From: Aphelenchoides besseyi
Lineage: Eukaryota; Nematoda; Chromadorea; Rhabditida; Aphelenchoididae
Length of the DNA: 64,000 nucleotides
Assembly: GCA_024699855.1 (NCBI GenBank)
Contig: JAMPIQ010000002.1
Location: 9,176,001 to 9,240,000, forward strand
Direction: 5' to 3'
The notes under the pieces are model-generated. The model saw only the letters and a program-made list of their open reading frames with translations, was not told the DNA's origin and searched no databases. This document shows positions 38,424 to 48,283 of the stretch, piece by piece. Each line of letters starts with the position of its first letter. Within the stretch, counting starts at the first letter, position 1. A program made the translations under genes and the position numbers.

Positions 38424-40865
38424 AGTAAGAAAAGGTCTAAAATCGACAAATTACCCAAGAACAGTACACGACAAAATAGGACGCTGTAAAATAATAACGA
38501 AACAACGTGAAGAATTTTGTTTGAAAAAAGTTTCTTCTGAAAAATGCGCGAAATTGAGCGCGTCGCCAGCTCCTCACAAAAGGAACAACAACTGACTGAC
38601 GCTGCGGTTTCCTGTTAGCTGTTTGATAAGTGATTGCGTGTGAAATCTTAGCGCGCCAATGGGTGGGCAAAAGATACGCTTCCAGGAATAAGCGACGAAC
38701 AATGAACAAATTTGTAATGATGATTGGCGAAGCAGATCAGACAAAGAGCCCTTGATTACGACAATTGTTGCCGTTGGTTCTGTGACCTACCAGTGAACAT
38801 GTAACCAGTGCATCGAAGGTTACGCATCAGCGACAACAATGAACTTGCAATTTTACTTCGGGGTTGCGATGGCGAACAAAGGAGTATGGTCGGCTTTCAC
38901 TGATAAAATTGCGTGCTTTAAGCGGCCACCGACTAATAGGTTTTTTCGAAATGTTCGAAAAGACAAAAAAGGCAATGAACTGTCGAAGGTCGAGAGTTCA
39001 ACAGGTGGTCACAAACGGCGGATGGAAACACGAGAGTCAGATGTGTGCCAAATCAACGTCGTGCAGTTGCCATAAAATGACCTCGCGCAGTTGGGCCAAT
39101 CGCGACTTTGTTTTTTGTTTCGTTCGACTCATCAAATCACAATAAAACTTAACCGGCGGACTTTGCGGTAATCTTGCTGTGATGTTAAGCGTAACAAAAA
39201 GCACTCGAAACGTAATGCTGAGACAATAAGTTGAGGCCGACTCTCAAACATCCCACGTGGTCCGTCGATTCACAGTAAACGCAGCGGGAATTACGTTGAC
39301 ACTTAGATATGCGCGAAAACGCAAATTCCGACCATAAATCACTCATCAACAAAGGCCGAAACTTGGCCTTCTTCATCTCCGTTTTTAACTCCACGATATT
39401 CTTTATCGGGCTTCAGTTCAATCAAAAAGTAATTTCGCTGGATTATGAACGAAATCATTTGTTTTCTATCCATCAAAGAGATCAAAAAACGATTGAGAAA
39501 GTTGTAGATATAAAACTTCGAAGGGTAACTACTGCACAATATTAGATGCATTGAACTTGGAGTTAAACGTCGTGAACACGAAAACGAAACTCAGACATCT
39601 CCCTTTCGTTGATAGTAACCTTGAAGACGCACGTTGGGAAGTGAAGAAAGCATTGAGATGGGCGACAACGCGCAAGAGGCAAAAGAGGAAAATCGACGGC
39701 GATAAAACCAACGAAAGAAGTGTCCGTGCTCACGTTACCGGACGGACGATCATTCAGCCGTTCAAACAGACGAAAGGCACCCATTTTTGGCTATTCCTCG
39801 GCGTTTTACCGCAATCTTGTGAAAAATGGACCGAACACACAGTCAAATTGCTGATCTTTTCTCAGCTGACGAATTGCCAAAAAAGCTCATAAGCACAATT
39901 TAAAGAGCGAACTAAAGAACGGAAATGATGAGTTGTAGTTGAGAGATAAACATGTTGGCATATCGTTAAAATCAAAACGCTTTCTAACTCAAGGACGAAT
40001 TGAAGTTATAAATCTAGAGGCCATTTAAGCGGTAAAATCAACTGATTCCGGCTAGTCCCGATATATCGCGCCAAGAGTTCGAGGCAAGAGCCGAGATTCA
40101 CACAACTGCAGGTGCCCATCACAACGATGACCTTTCGCGGAGACTCGTTTCGGCGTAAAATCAAAATACGGGCAGATGGGCGTAAGGTTAAGCGCGAAAA
40201 CGCAACGGAACGAGTGTCCATAAGACCTGGCAAGGAAATGAAATCGAGGTTAAAACGTGACCACTTTCATGTTTGGTCTTTTCGTTACTCCTACGAATTG
40301 ATAAGAATTTTCGTAGCGAACAGGTTGTCCAAGTATTTCCGTCGTCAAGGATCGTTGTTGCCACAAAAACCTCCATTCGATTACGAGCATCGAAAATCTC
40401 TCCAACTTGAACTCGCAATTCTCGATCGAACGAAAAAGTTTGCCACCCGAATATCAACAGCCGTGAACAATTCGATCTTGGACTAATTCTCTTCGGTTAA
40501 TGACCAGTTGAAATAAATGGCGAGAACGAACTCAATGCTGACTAATTAACAGTCAGATTGCGCAGCTGTTTCAATCACATTGAAACTGGCGGCTAATTAA
40601 CATTCAGGATTTTCGATCAAATCGTTTTACTTTCAACACAAACTTGGACGACAATTCCACACTTCTACTGTAGCTTTTAGTTTGTTCTTTGGCTTTTAGC
40701 AACATTATGAAGTTCACGTTTTTTAGTTAAATTTAACAATACCAGCTAGTGTTTAATGGCCGAGATCAATAGGTCAGAAGTTAAATAAAATTTATCACAG
40801 ATTTGACGCAACTGTAGCTCTTGATTAACTTCCGAGTCCGTTGATTGCGCCGAAAACACTCGCGC
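38424..40865. other. Intergenic region, 2.4 kb, no well-supported gene
   Basis: Together with 27.2-29.6 kb, this is one of the largest gaps. An ATG-initiated plus-strand frame of about 120 codons at 40127-40486 is very basic (FRRKIKIRADGRKVKREN) and has no recognisable motif or splice sites. I do not call it as a gene. Confidence 0.4.
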
Positions 40866-42375
40866 TTACGATGCTTTTCCATCACCACGAACATACAGAT
40901 TATAACCGCTCAACTTCGTACTTTTGTAGTTCAGTTGCACAATCAGTGCTAATTCGTCACAAGCTCGATCCGCACGCTGAAGAAGGTAATTAGGTCGTGG
41001 ACTCTAATCAAAGGTCTTTTGTCCTGAGAAATTTGACTTTTAGAAAAAGGAATTCAAAGCACAAAATACTGTTCAACATTTCGGGTTTAATGATTATAGG
41101 CCTTACTTCGATACTTTCCAAGCATTGCATTAAACGACCAAACCGTTCTGCCACGTCGATTGCTTTCAAATTTGCGTAGTGGAAACCAAGTTCTCGAAAA
41201 ACACGATTTTGAAACTCGGTTGCTTTCAAATTTGGACCTCCAAAACATTTAACCGCTGAAAACAAGATGGTTACAAGCCAAGAAACGAATTGCAACCTTG
41301 ACGTAAAAGCAACAGAAAATGCAGAGCAGCAGTTTCGTGTTCATCAATGGAAGATTCTTGTAGTAGCTCGGAGCTTTCAAAGACTTTAGTAAGCAACGGA
41401 TAACTCGAACTTAAGAGACGAATTGTTGTTTGATTTGTCAACATACCGGGCAACCAAGTCCGGATCGCAAAGTGAGGAGTTGCTTCGATAATAGTCCGTC
41501 AGGAAATCTTCATTCAATTGAATAAAACTCTCATCCGCGTAATATAACTGCTTTTTCGTTTGACCGGAACAGTGAACACGTGTGAATAGAACACTTTCGC
41601 AAACAAGCCACGTGTGCAATAAGGCGGCATTCAGATCGTTCTGCAATTTGTGTGTATTTCAGAATTCGTTGGCTCTTCACCTCACAATGACTGTCGAATT
41701 GCTCCGATTCAACGAGGCCGACATTACGCAAATAATCACGCATTGTTAGACTTTCAATTGCGGTTGCTCGGATAAGAGACGTTGCATTTCGTGGTTGGTT
41801 TTTCATTGTTTCGTATCCCGAAAAGGATCCGAACAAATTAATCGCATTCTTTCTCCGAGACGTGTAGTTGGAACGGCGGCACACAACGAACTGTCGCATC
41901 GGTTTATCGACTTCGCTGGACATACGAGTCAAAATTTCTGGAAGAACAAGTCAATGGAACTTGCAAGACAACATACTGCAAACATTCATTCCAACTAAAA
42001 TACACCGCGAAAATCTGCAGTATGAACATCGACGTTTGTGTTTGGCTAAACAATCTTTGAAAAAGACGAAATTGCCAGCTCACCTGTGATTATGTTGCAA
42101 TCAGCAGCATTTTGTTTACAAACGTAACGTTTATTCCCAGCTAAGGTCCTGCAAATAGCTCGAAATCTCATAGAAACTTTAAAGAAGTTTTTAATTGCAA
42201 ATTCAAATCATTTTCTATAGTTTGTTTGGAACAAAAGCTCAAGATTTGTTGACAAACAGAACCTTCGAAAGAATGAAGAACATGAGCAACAGACTGATGT
42301 ACCAAAGTTCTTGTACGATACTCGCTCGTTGCAAACAACGCAACGGTTATCCAAGCTCAAAGTTCTACTCGTCAT
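40866..42375 (-). CDS. Nuclear hormone receptor, nematode type (second copy)
   Basis: The start at 42375 lies 4 nt after TTTCAG and gives MTSRTLSLDNRCVVCNERVS. The first zinc finger reads CVVCNERVSYKNFGTSVCC, and its P-box CCSCSSFFRR is interrupted by an intron. The second finger reads RYVCKQNAADCNIITAKHKR, then RCSYCRFSRCILVGMN. All eight zinc cysteines are present. The ligand-binding domain follows: MRQFVV, DLNAALLHTWLVCESVLF, DEHETAALHFLLLLRQ, and it ends LYVRGDGKAS at 40866. The DNA-binding domain is spread over three small exons. The phase-1 donor after NVC (GTATGT) is needed; the nearer GTTTGC would bring a stop. This copy is quite different in sequence from the receptor at 25-27 kb, so the two are not a recent duplication. 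It probably binds a half-site as a monomer, by family knowledge. Confidence 0.82.
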
Positions 42376-43366
42376 TAAACTGAAATGAACAAACGATTTC
42401 AGTGACTAGTAAAAAGGGTCCTGTTTATTTTGCGATTAACAAAACGTTCAGTAACTATAACCAATGAGATGATTTAAAAGGCTGGAAAGTCAAGCATGTA
42501 CCGATAACGAAAATAGTTAACTGAAAGGACAATATTTGCACATGTGTTGGTTTTAGGGAACGTTTCTGTCAACCATGCGGATTTTAAAATCGAAACATAA
42601 AAGTCAAACAATTGCAAAGACTACAACGTAGCGAGAACTCTATTCCTAAGCCAAAAAGCACGTCAAATACTTTGCTAATGTTTATTCTCGTCGCTTTTGC
42701 GAAATACAAACTTTGTTAGTGTGAAAGACGTGTGGTTACTTAAACGAAGGTTCACTCAATTTGCTAAATATAAGTTCCTGGACGTAGAGTTTGTTGTTTG
42801 TGTTCTGTCGTCGTTGTGCGTACAATTCGATCTTCCGTTTTGCCTCCAGTTTCTATCGGTCTACCTCCGCTTGTTTGGGAAAGAGTGCTTTCCTCGCGAA
42901 TCAGTCGATACTCTTCAATATGCTCGACTTTGCCCGGTGATTGCACTGAAATTGGATTTTATACTTCACAAGATCAAACTAACGACTAGAAGGCGTGTAA
43001 TAAGTGGGACGGTCAACGATGATACTCGGAGTTTTGATTCTTTCAGCAGTTTGATACACGGGAAAATCGGTTTGCATTGGTGGATTAGTTAATTGAACAC
43101 TCTGGAGTTGGGGTGTCCGAGCAAGAGAACCGGACTGAAACATTGCTGATGTCCGTAACCCAACTCATTCATCTTACCATTGGAGGAAACTTCTCTTCTG
43201 CCGAAGAAGATGATCGATGTGTTCGCACTGCAATTTTATTATCGGCATTTACATTTTTAGATAAAACTGCTAAACCAGAGTACGAAAAAAACCTACTCCA
43301 TCGCTGCAGATGCCAACGAGCCGAACCAATTGGCCAGGGATGATGAAGGCGATGGGTTTCTGCTAC
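42376..43366. other. Intergenic region, 1 kb, no supported gene
   Basis: Plus-strand open stretches at 42697-43092 and 43113-43343 have no motif or matching splice sites. Confidence 0.4.
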
Positions 43367-43615
43367 CTAAACAAATTGCTTGAAACTCTGCTCGTAAGTC
43401 TTGTAAACTTCGTTTTTGAAACGATCCAAGAACGACCTGAAGCATGCGAAATAGATGACCGTAAAGATGGCGCCCAATCCAACAAAAGTGCCAAGAAATG
43501 AGAAGAATATGACCGCGAATTGATGGAAATCGCCCCAGTCGTAAGCAGCGCAACAGTTGAAGTGCAAAACAAGTACAAGCAGACCGAACAATCGGCTAAC
43601 TCGTACGTTCTCCAT
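43367..43615 (-). CDS. Small type I membrane protein, unknown function
   Basis: A single exon of 82 codons from ATG 43615. A signal peptide (RLFGLLVLVLHFNCCAA) is followed by a very short ectodomain (YDWGDFHQ), one membrane span (FAVIFFSFLGTFVGLGAIF plus TVIYFACF) and a basic/acidic cytoplasmic tail of about 27 residues (LDRFKNEVYKTYEQSFKQFV). The arrangement is consistent with a small subunit or regulator of a membrane complex, but I recognise no family. The stop TAG is part of the sequence GTTTAGGTAG, so an alternative spliced C-terminus is possible. Confidence 0.5.
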   Translation of the reverse strand: MENVRVSRLFGLLVLVLHFNCCAAYDWGDFHQFAVIFFSFLGTFVGLGAIFTVIYFACFRSFLDRFKNEVYKTYEQSFKQFV

Positions 43616-43942
43616 TCCAATGCACAGCCCACGAATCTTCGGTGGGAGAAAACACAACACGGACAATCGTTTCGGTGCAAATTACATTCAAATTTTTCCG
43701 CGCAGTCCAACTCATAAACGTTGTTTCTATGACTACATGGTTGCCAGCGGCGATTGGACGAGTGCGCGAGTAAAATCGACGATGAGAATCTCGAAATCCT
43801 TTTGCCGTTTTATAACACGCGAAAAGTTCACAAAATAGTCGACTAAACTGTCAGTTAAGCTTCAATAAACTACTAAAAACTTCAAGTTGCGCTGAAGAAG
43901 CCAGTTTATTAAGAACGGTTGTTTAAGAATAAGAAGTGAAAA

Positions 43943-44457
43943 TTAGTAAGGGATTAGACCACGTTTGTTGAGATACGCTTTGGGTTCTGGCATATGATAG
44001 AAATGGGGGCTGTGATTCAGAATTAGCGAGTACTTCTTCAATGAGTCGTCTTCCATGTCTTTTATTGTACGAATCGACTGAAAATTAACTATGAGACTAA
44101 CTCAAGCTTTCTCGCCTCGGCCACATAAAAAGCTATCCAGCTCAATCCGCTTCTTGCATAGAAACCTGAGCCGTAATTACGAAGTATATCCTCAATTTGT
44201 GGAAGATATTTTTCAATAGCCGGTAGAAATTGCTCTTTTCTGAGTCGCTCCTAATAGTCGGATTGAACAAACAATCAATATCCTATAAATCTTAGCTGCG
44301 GACTCTTTCGATGCCCTTTGAAAGTATTCTTTGATAGCCACTCATTCACACGAATTTAATGATTTTCGAATGGAACCCCACGGTAAGTGAACATTAGTCG
44401 TATGGGCTCGCCACGTGAACGAATCGCAAAGTAGTGCAGTTTGTATTGCAACGCCAT
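43943..44457 (-). pseudogene. Glutathione S-transferase (sigma type), broken copy A
   Basis: The first exon from 44457 encodes a good GST N-terminus (YKLHYFAIRSRGEPIRLMFT), with the Tyr that activates glutathione, and then VPFENH. An in-frame TAA follows where the family reads on into the glutathione-binding region. The central 60 or so residues, including the SMAICRYLA-like helix, are missing. The C-terminal helices are intact as separate exons: RLRKEQFLPAIEKYLPQIED, SGFYARSGLSWIAFYVAEAR and a tail ending YLNKRGLIPY at 43943. The stop and the missing core indicate a pseudogene or an internally deleted gene. It lies in tandem with another broken copy and an intact GST on the same strand. Confidence 0.75.
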
Positions 44458-44725
44458 TTCCTATTAAAAATGATGATGCTCTTTCGGAGTGTCACATCAT
44501 TTAAATACTTAGAAATTGGCTACAACTTTCACTCAAAAACAAATAGCACACAACACTGCTAACACTTAGATTCACTAATCGAGTGTGCTCGACTCAAAAA
44601 TCATCTTCTTATTTCCACTCATCAACAAACAAACCAAAAAACCTCACTTTTAGCATACGGAAATAAAATCCGTAAGCAGCTTTCTAGTCACTTAGTCACT
44701 TTTACTTATCTCTTCGGAAAAAAGC

Positions 44726-45122
44726 TTACAAACATAAACGTTTTTGTGGCAATTTCAAAAACACGAGTATAATCCAGAAATCGGAGTTTCCAATGTACGT
44801 CTTCAATTCTGGCAACTCGTAAGCTCGTACAATAAACTCAAGAGCAAACGGATACTCTCTGATTACTTTGGGCTCAACATTTTTCAACAATTGAAATCCT
44901 TCACAAACGAAAAAATCGACTCACATTACTCCAGAATCTATTGACTAATAATTTTGCATACAATGACATGAACTTCTTCATCGATTGTTCGAACTTGCCA
45001 AACAACGTTTCCTGCAAATCGTTGAATTTTTTCAACGTCGCATACAAAGCAATGCAACGATCTAGTTTGTTGTCCTTAAATGTACTTTTGATGCTAATTC
45101 TATAGTTGTTGGGATTCCTCAC
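44726..45122 (-). pseudogene. Glutathione S-transferase, broken copy B (C-terminal part)
   Basis: A C-terminal GST segment reads DFFVCEGFQLLKNVEPKVIR and then ALEFIVRAYELPELKTYIGN. It parallels DFFVASSVLTLQNVQPDVLE and ALEHMERVHSLPQLKDYLAK of the intact gene at 46 kb. Upstream, in a different frame, is the helical region KLDRCIALYATLKKFNDLQE. A stop and a frame change separate the two (near 44930), and no N-terminal thioredoxin-like exon is found. It appears to be a decayed paralogue. Confidence 0.65.
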
Positions 45123-45293
45123 GAATCGCCGCTTACCTTAACAAAACTCCTCGACTTTTTTCTGTTCTCTAAAGAACAGGTCCAGTTACTAGGCAGCTCG
45201 ATTATAAGTCGGTTTCTGTGGTCGGCAATTTGATGATCAAGCTCACCGGCTCTTTGCGAAACATAAGCTCTTCTTTTCGCGTTCCTCGTGTAA

Positions 45294-45365
45294 GCCCGTT
45301 TAGCTCAGTGGCAGAGCGTCGGTCTTGTAAACCGAAGGCCGCAGGATCGACCCCTGCAGTGGGCA
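45294..45365 (+). tRNA. tRNA-Thr (anticodon TGT)
   Basis: The 72-nt cloverleaf has a GCCCGTT/AGTGGGC acceptor stem with two G-U pairs. The D arm is GCTC...GAGC, and the anticodon stem TCGGT/ACCGA carries the loop CTTGTAA, giving anticodon TGT at 45326-45328. The T stem is GCAGG/CCTGC and the discriminator base is A. There is no intron. The T loop is ATCGACC instead of the usual TTCRANN, so position 54 is A rather than T; the B box is correspondingly GGATCGACCCC. A T-run follows at once (from about 45367) and would stop RNA polymerase III. The tRNA sits between broken GST copy B and the intact GST. Confidence 0.93.
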
Positions 45366-45961
45366 ATTTTTTTCGAAACTAATTTAAAATTGTAAAACTT
45401 TTCCAGTAACTTCTTTTTGGTATCTAGTTTTTAAAACTATTCAAACAGTTACAAGTAGAATCGGTTGTTTTCATTAGCAATTGGAACGTGCTTTGCGAGT
45501 TAAAGTTTGATCGGTTGTTTGCTAAGGGCACAGACACTATTTTCTGCATTACTATCCTTTCAAAAACCCAATTTAATGATTGAGCAACGTGCTGTGATCT
45601 TGAAATTTACAGAGAACATTCTTCGATGATGAACATGTACGATTAATTCAATCTCAATCGGGTCTTGTAGCACAAGAATAAAATTGAAATCGATTTGTTT
45701 AACATTAATGCATTAAACGGTTGCTTATAGCTTTTTTCTTGCTGTTCAAACTAACTAACATCTTTGATTAACATTTTATTGATATTGTTTCTAGGGATCT
45801 CAACGCTCTTGCTGTGCCTTTTTTAATTTTACGCTTTTGAATCAATCACGATCATCATTCGAAGCTTAAGATAAGTTTATTTCGCCGTTAATCCGATCAA
45901 GTCTTAATGGTAAATGAACGTCAACGAGTTGTTGACTGAAGATAGCGATAAGCGCAACAAA
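45366..45961. other. Intergenic region, 0.6 kb, nothing recognised
   Basis: AT-rich spacer between the tRNA and the 3' end of the intact GST. No coding or repeat structure seen. Confidence 0.4.
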
Positions 45962-46737
45962 TTAGAAGTTGGTGACTGGGCGTTTTGCAAGATAATCTTT
46001 TAGTTGTGGCAACGAATGAACTCGTTCCATGTGTTCCAACGCAAATTTGTACTTTTCAAGAACGTCCGGCTGCACATTCTGCAACGTCAAAACCGAGGAT
46101 GCAACGAAAAAGTCAACCTAAAAGAAAAAAGAGTTAATGGTTAAATGCATAATGATACCCAAGTTGGTCCAGAGGTAGCGTAGAAGCCCGATCCACTTGC
46201 CTCCAATTGTTTTTGTAACAAGGGCAAAAATTTACTCAAAGTTGGTATAAGAACACTTTGCTTCAACTGTTCTTTGTCGCCTTGTTGTCTTCCTGAAGCA
46301 ACAGCAAAAAATGACGAGCACGCCGCACCGATGTCTTTTTGTACATCTGCAACACCATCAACAATACACGCTTCAATATCGTCTTTTCCGGCAAGCCCGA
46401 ACTTTTTCGCCAAGTATCTCGCAATTGCGCAACTCTCGGCCAGCGTGGTTTTACCATCAATGACTAACACGGGTAGCCGACCGTAGGGAAACTCTTCACG
46501 TCGACTGTCCATTGTTTGAGCATCCAAACGTTCGTCCTAAAAATACCTATTAGATTACGTCCTTCATTCATTCTCGCCTCAAATGAAACATTTGCGTATG
46601 CCAAAACCTGAAACAATGCGATTTATTGTGTTTTCTTTTATTAATCGAATCATGACGATTAAATTTATTACCATGCGTGACATCTCGGCCAAACCACGTG
46701 CTTGAAAGTATGTAATGCGATAACTTGGCTTGGACAT
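45962..46737 (-). CDS. Glutathione S-transferase, sigma class, intact
   Basis: This enzyme conjugates glutathione to electrophiles, or isomerises prostaglandin H2 or lipid peroxides, in the cytosol. The start at 46737 gives MSKPSYRITYFQARGLAEMS with the catalytic Tyr in the first strand. Next come VLAYANVSFE, FPYGRLPVLVIDGKTTLAES with the conserved cis-Pro and the glutathione-binding ES pair, CAIARYLAKKFGLAGK and SGSGFYATSGPTW. The end is RVHSLPQLKDYLAKRPVTNF. Length is about 205 residues, normal for the class. The intron after VSFE has a GC donor (GCGAGA) rather than GT and a normal TTTTTAG acceptor. It is the only functional copy of the three GST units in this cluster. Confidence 0.9.
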
Positions 46738-46994
46738 CTTAGTTTTACGATAGGAACAACAAATTCTCAGTCAATATGAGTTACGCAACTTTTCGAACTC
46801 GTCTGCAAAGAGCAGTCATGACAGAGACGTGCATCTCGTCTTTTTATACGCCTGCTTGTTGCTGCTGACAAATGAAAGTACCTTGCGGCAAACAAAATAC
46901 AAAATAGAGAAACACCCCAGTTCACTTTTCTAAAGGCTTTGAAGCCATAAAACACAAGCTTAAGAGCAAAGCTGTGTTTTCACGGGAGAAATTA
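46738..46994. other. GST promoter region, up to the transposon
   Basis: About 260 bp between the GST start codon and the left end of the mariner-type element. No specific site recognised. Confidence 0.4.
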
Positions 46995-47232
46995 TACAGG
47001 GTGTCCAGCCACAATCGGGCGATTTGAAATGCTTATATCTCAGCTATTTCTGAACCGTTTTTTTATGCGGTTTCTTGTTGTTGATAAATTAGATTAAGCA
47101 GTTTTGTTTGGCATTGAGAAAATTTGCAATCTTCAACGGCAAATGCCGGAAATTTGCATTTTGGCGAAAAGCCGCAAAATTTGACGAAATTTCCCAATGA
47201 TGAGCATTCTGGCCGCTCTTTTTTCTCAATTG
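46995..47232 (+). repeat. Left terminal inverted repeat of the mariner-type element
   Basis: 238 bp, the exact reverse complement of 47925-48162 as read by eye. It is much longer than the roughly 30-bp ends of classical mariner elements. The transposase reading frame begins inside it, near 47197. Confidence 0.93.
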
Positions 47233-47920
47233 CAACTTCTCAACAACAATCACGATTTTCTATCGAATCTGATGTTTTCGGACGAGGCGCATTTTGCCAT
47301 TCATGGATCCGTAAACCGGCATAACTTTCGTTATTGGACAGATACGAATCCCAACTGGCAAGTCTCAATCAACAACAAGATTAATCTCACAACTTAGGTA
47401 CCGAGAAGCCCCTCTCCATTCTCCTCGACTGACTGTTTGGGCAGCAATCGGGAAAATGGGAGTGGTCGGGCCGTTTTTCACGCGTGACAACGTGAATGGC
47501 GAATCGTATCTTCGACTACTCCAAGATCGGTTCTACCCCACTCTCAAATCTTGGGGACTCCAAGACCTCGTCGTGTTTATGCACGATGGGGCGCAGGCCC
47601 ATTTCACACTTCGAGTTCGTGATTGGTTGAACAATCAGTTCCCGGGACGTTGGATGGGTCGTGGTGGAGGCAATTTTGTTGCTCCATATTCGTGGCCACC
47701 TTACAGCCCGGATTTAACTCCGTGCGACTTCTTTCTTTGGGGATATCTCAAAGATCGGGTTTATCGGACAGAGCCAGCGAACTTGGACGACTTGGAAGCA
47801 CGAATCGAACGAGAATTCGCAAATTTGGATCAAGAAATGATTGATAGAGCAGTGGACGATTTTGAACGACGAATGCACAAAGTCATTGAGAATAACGGAA
47901 AAAGTGTTGAAATTAACTGA
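47197..47920 (+). pseudogene. Mariner-type transposase, N-terminally truncated and frameshifted
   Basis: Only the catalytic part remains. The first open segment (47197-47397) contains the first catalytic Asp in LMFSDEAHFAIHGSVNRHNF and ends at a TAG. The frame shifts by about 47397, and the second segment reads YREAPLHSPRLTVWAAIGKM. The second Asp is in FMHDGAQAHF and the third in PPYSPDLTPCDFFLWGYLKD. By my count 41 residues separate the second Asp from the SPD Asp, and 46 from the CDF Asp. The roughly 130-residue DNA-binding N-terminus (helix-turn-helix region) is missing, because the inverted repeat takes its place. The protein could not be active as it stands. The type is that of invertebrate mariner relatives with the RWxGRGG insertion before the last Asp. 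Confidence 0.85.
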
Positions 47921-47924
47921 TAAA

Positions 47925-48162
47925 CAATTGAGAAAAAAGAGCGGCCAGAATGCTCATCATTGGGAAATTTCGTCAAATTTTGCGGCTTTTCGCCAAAATG
48001 CAAATTTCCGGCATTTGCCGTTGAAGATTGCAAATTTTCTCAATGCCAAACAAAACTGCTTAATCTAATTTATCAACAACAAGAAACCGCATAAAAAAAC
48101 GGTTCAGAAATAGCTGAGATATAAGCATTTCAAATCGCCCGATTGTGGCTGGACACCCTGTA
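47925..48162 (-). repeat. Right terminal inverted repeat of the mariner-type element
   Basis: 238 bp, the exact reverse complement of the left end. It starts 5 nt after the transposase stop codon. Confidence 0.93.
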
Positions 48163-48283
48163 GTTTGAGTTATAATCTTGCAAATAATTATAAGTTTGCA
48201 AAGACCGTGTGCACTTGTCTTCAAAATCAGCGATTTTAAATCCACCACGCAGATTCGTAAGATCAATAAAGTTTATTCAAGCG

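Larger units (their letters stand above)
46995..48162. mobile_element. Mariner/Tc1-superfamily transposon, internally deleted
   Basis: The 1168-bp unit has the form TA-CAGGGTGTCC ... GGACACCCTG-TA, flanked by the TA target duplication typical of the superfamily. Both ends carry inverted repeats of 238 bp (46995-47232 and 47925-48162, TA included) that I read as identical over their full length. The interior holds about two thirds of a transposase gene with a frame break. It lies between the GST cluster and the 3' end of the DEG/ENaC gene, 122 bp from that gene's stop codon, and interrupts no coding sequence. By gene content it is non-autonomous; the identical ends point to recent movement or recent repair. 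Confidence 0.93.

Noticed and set aside
47124..47324. Identical short ORFs on opposite strands at 47124 and 48033
   Set aside because: They are the two copies of the transposon inverted repeat read in mirror image, not genes.
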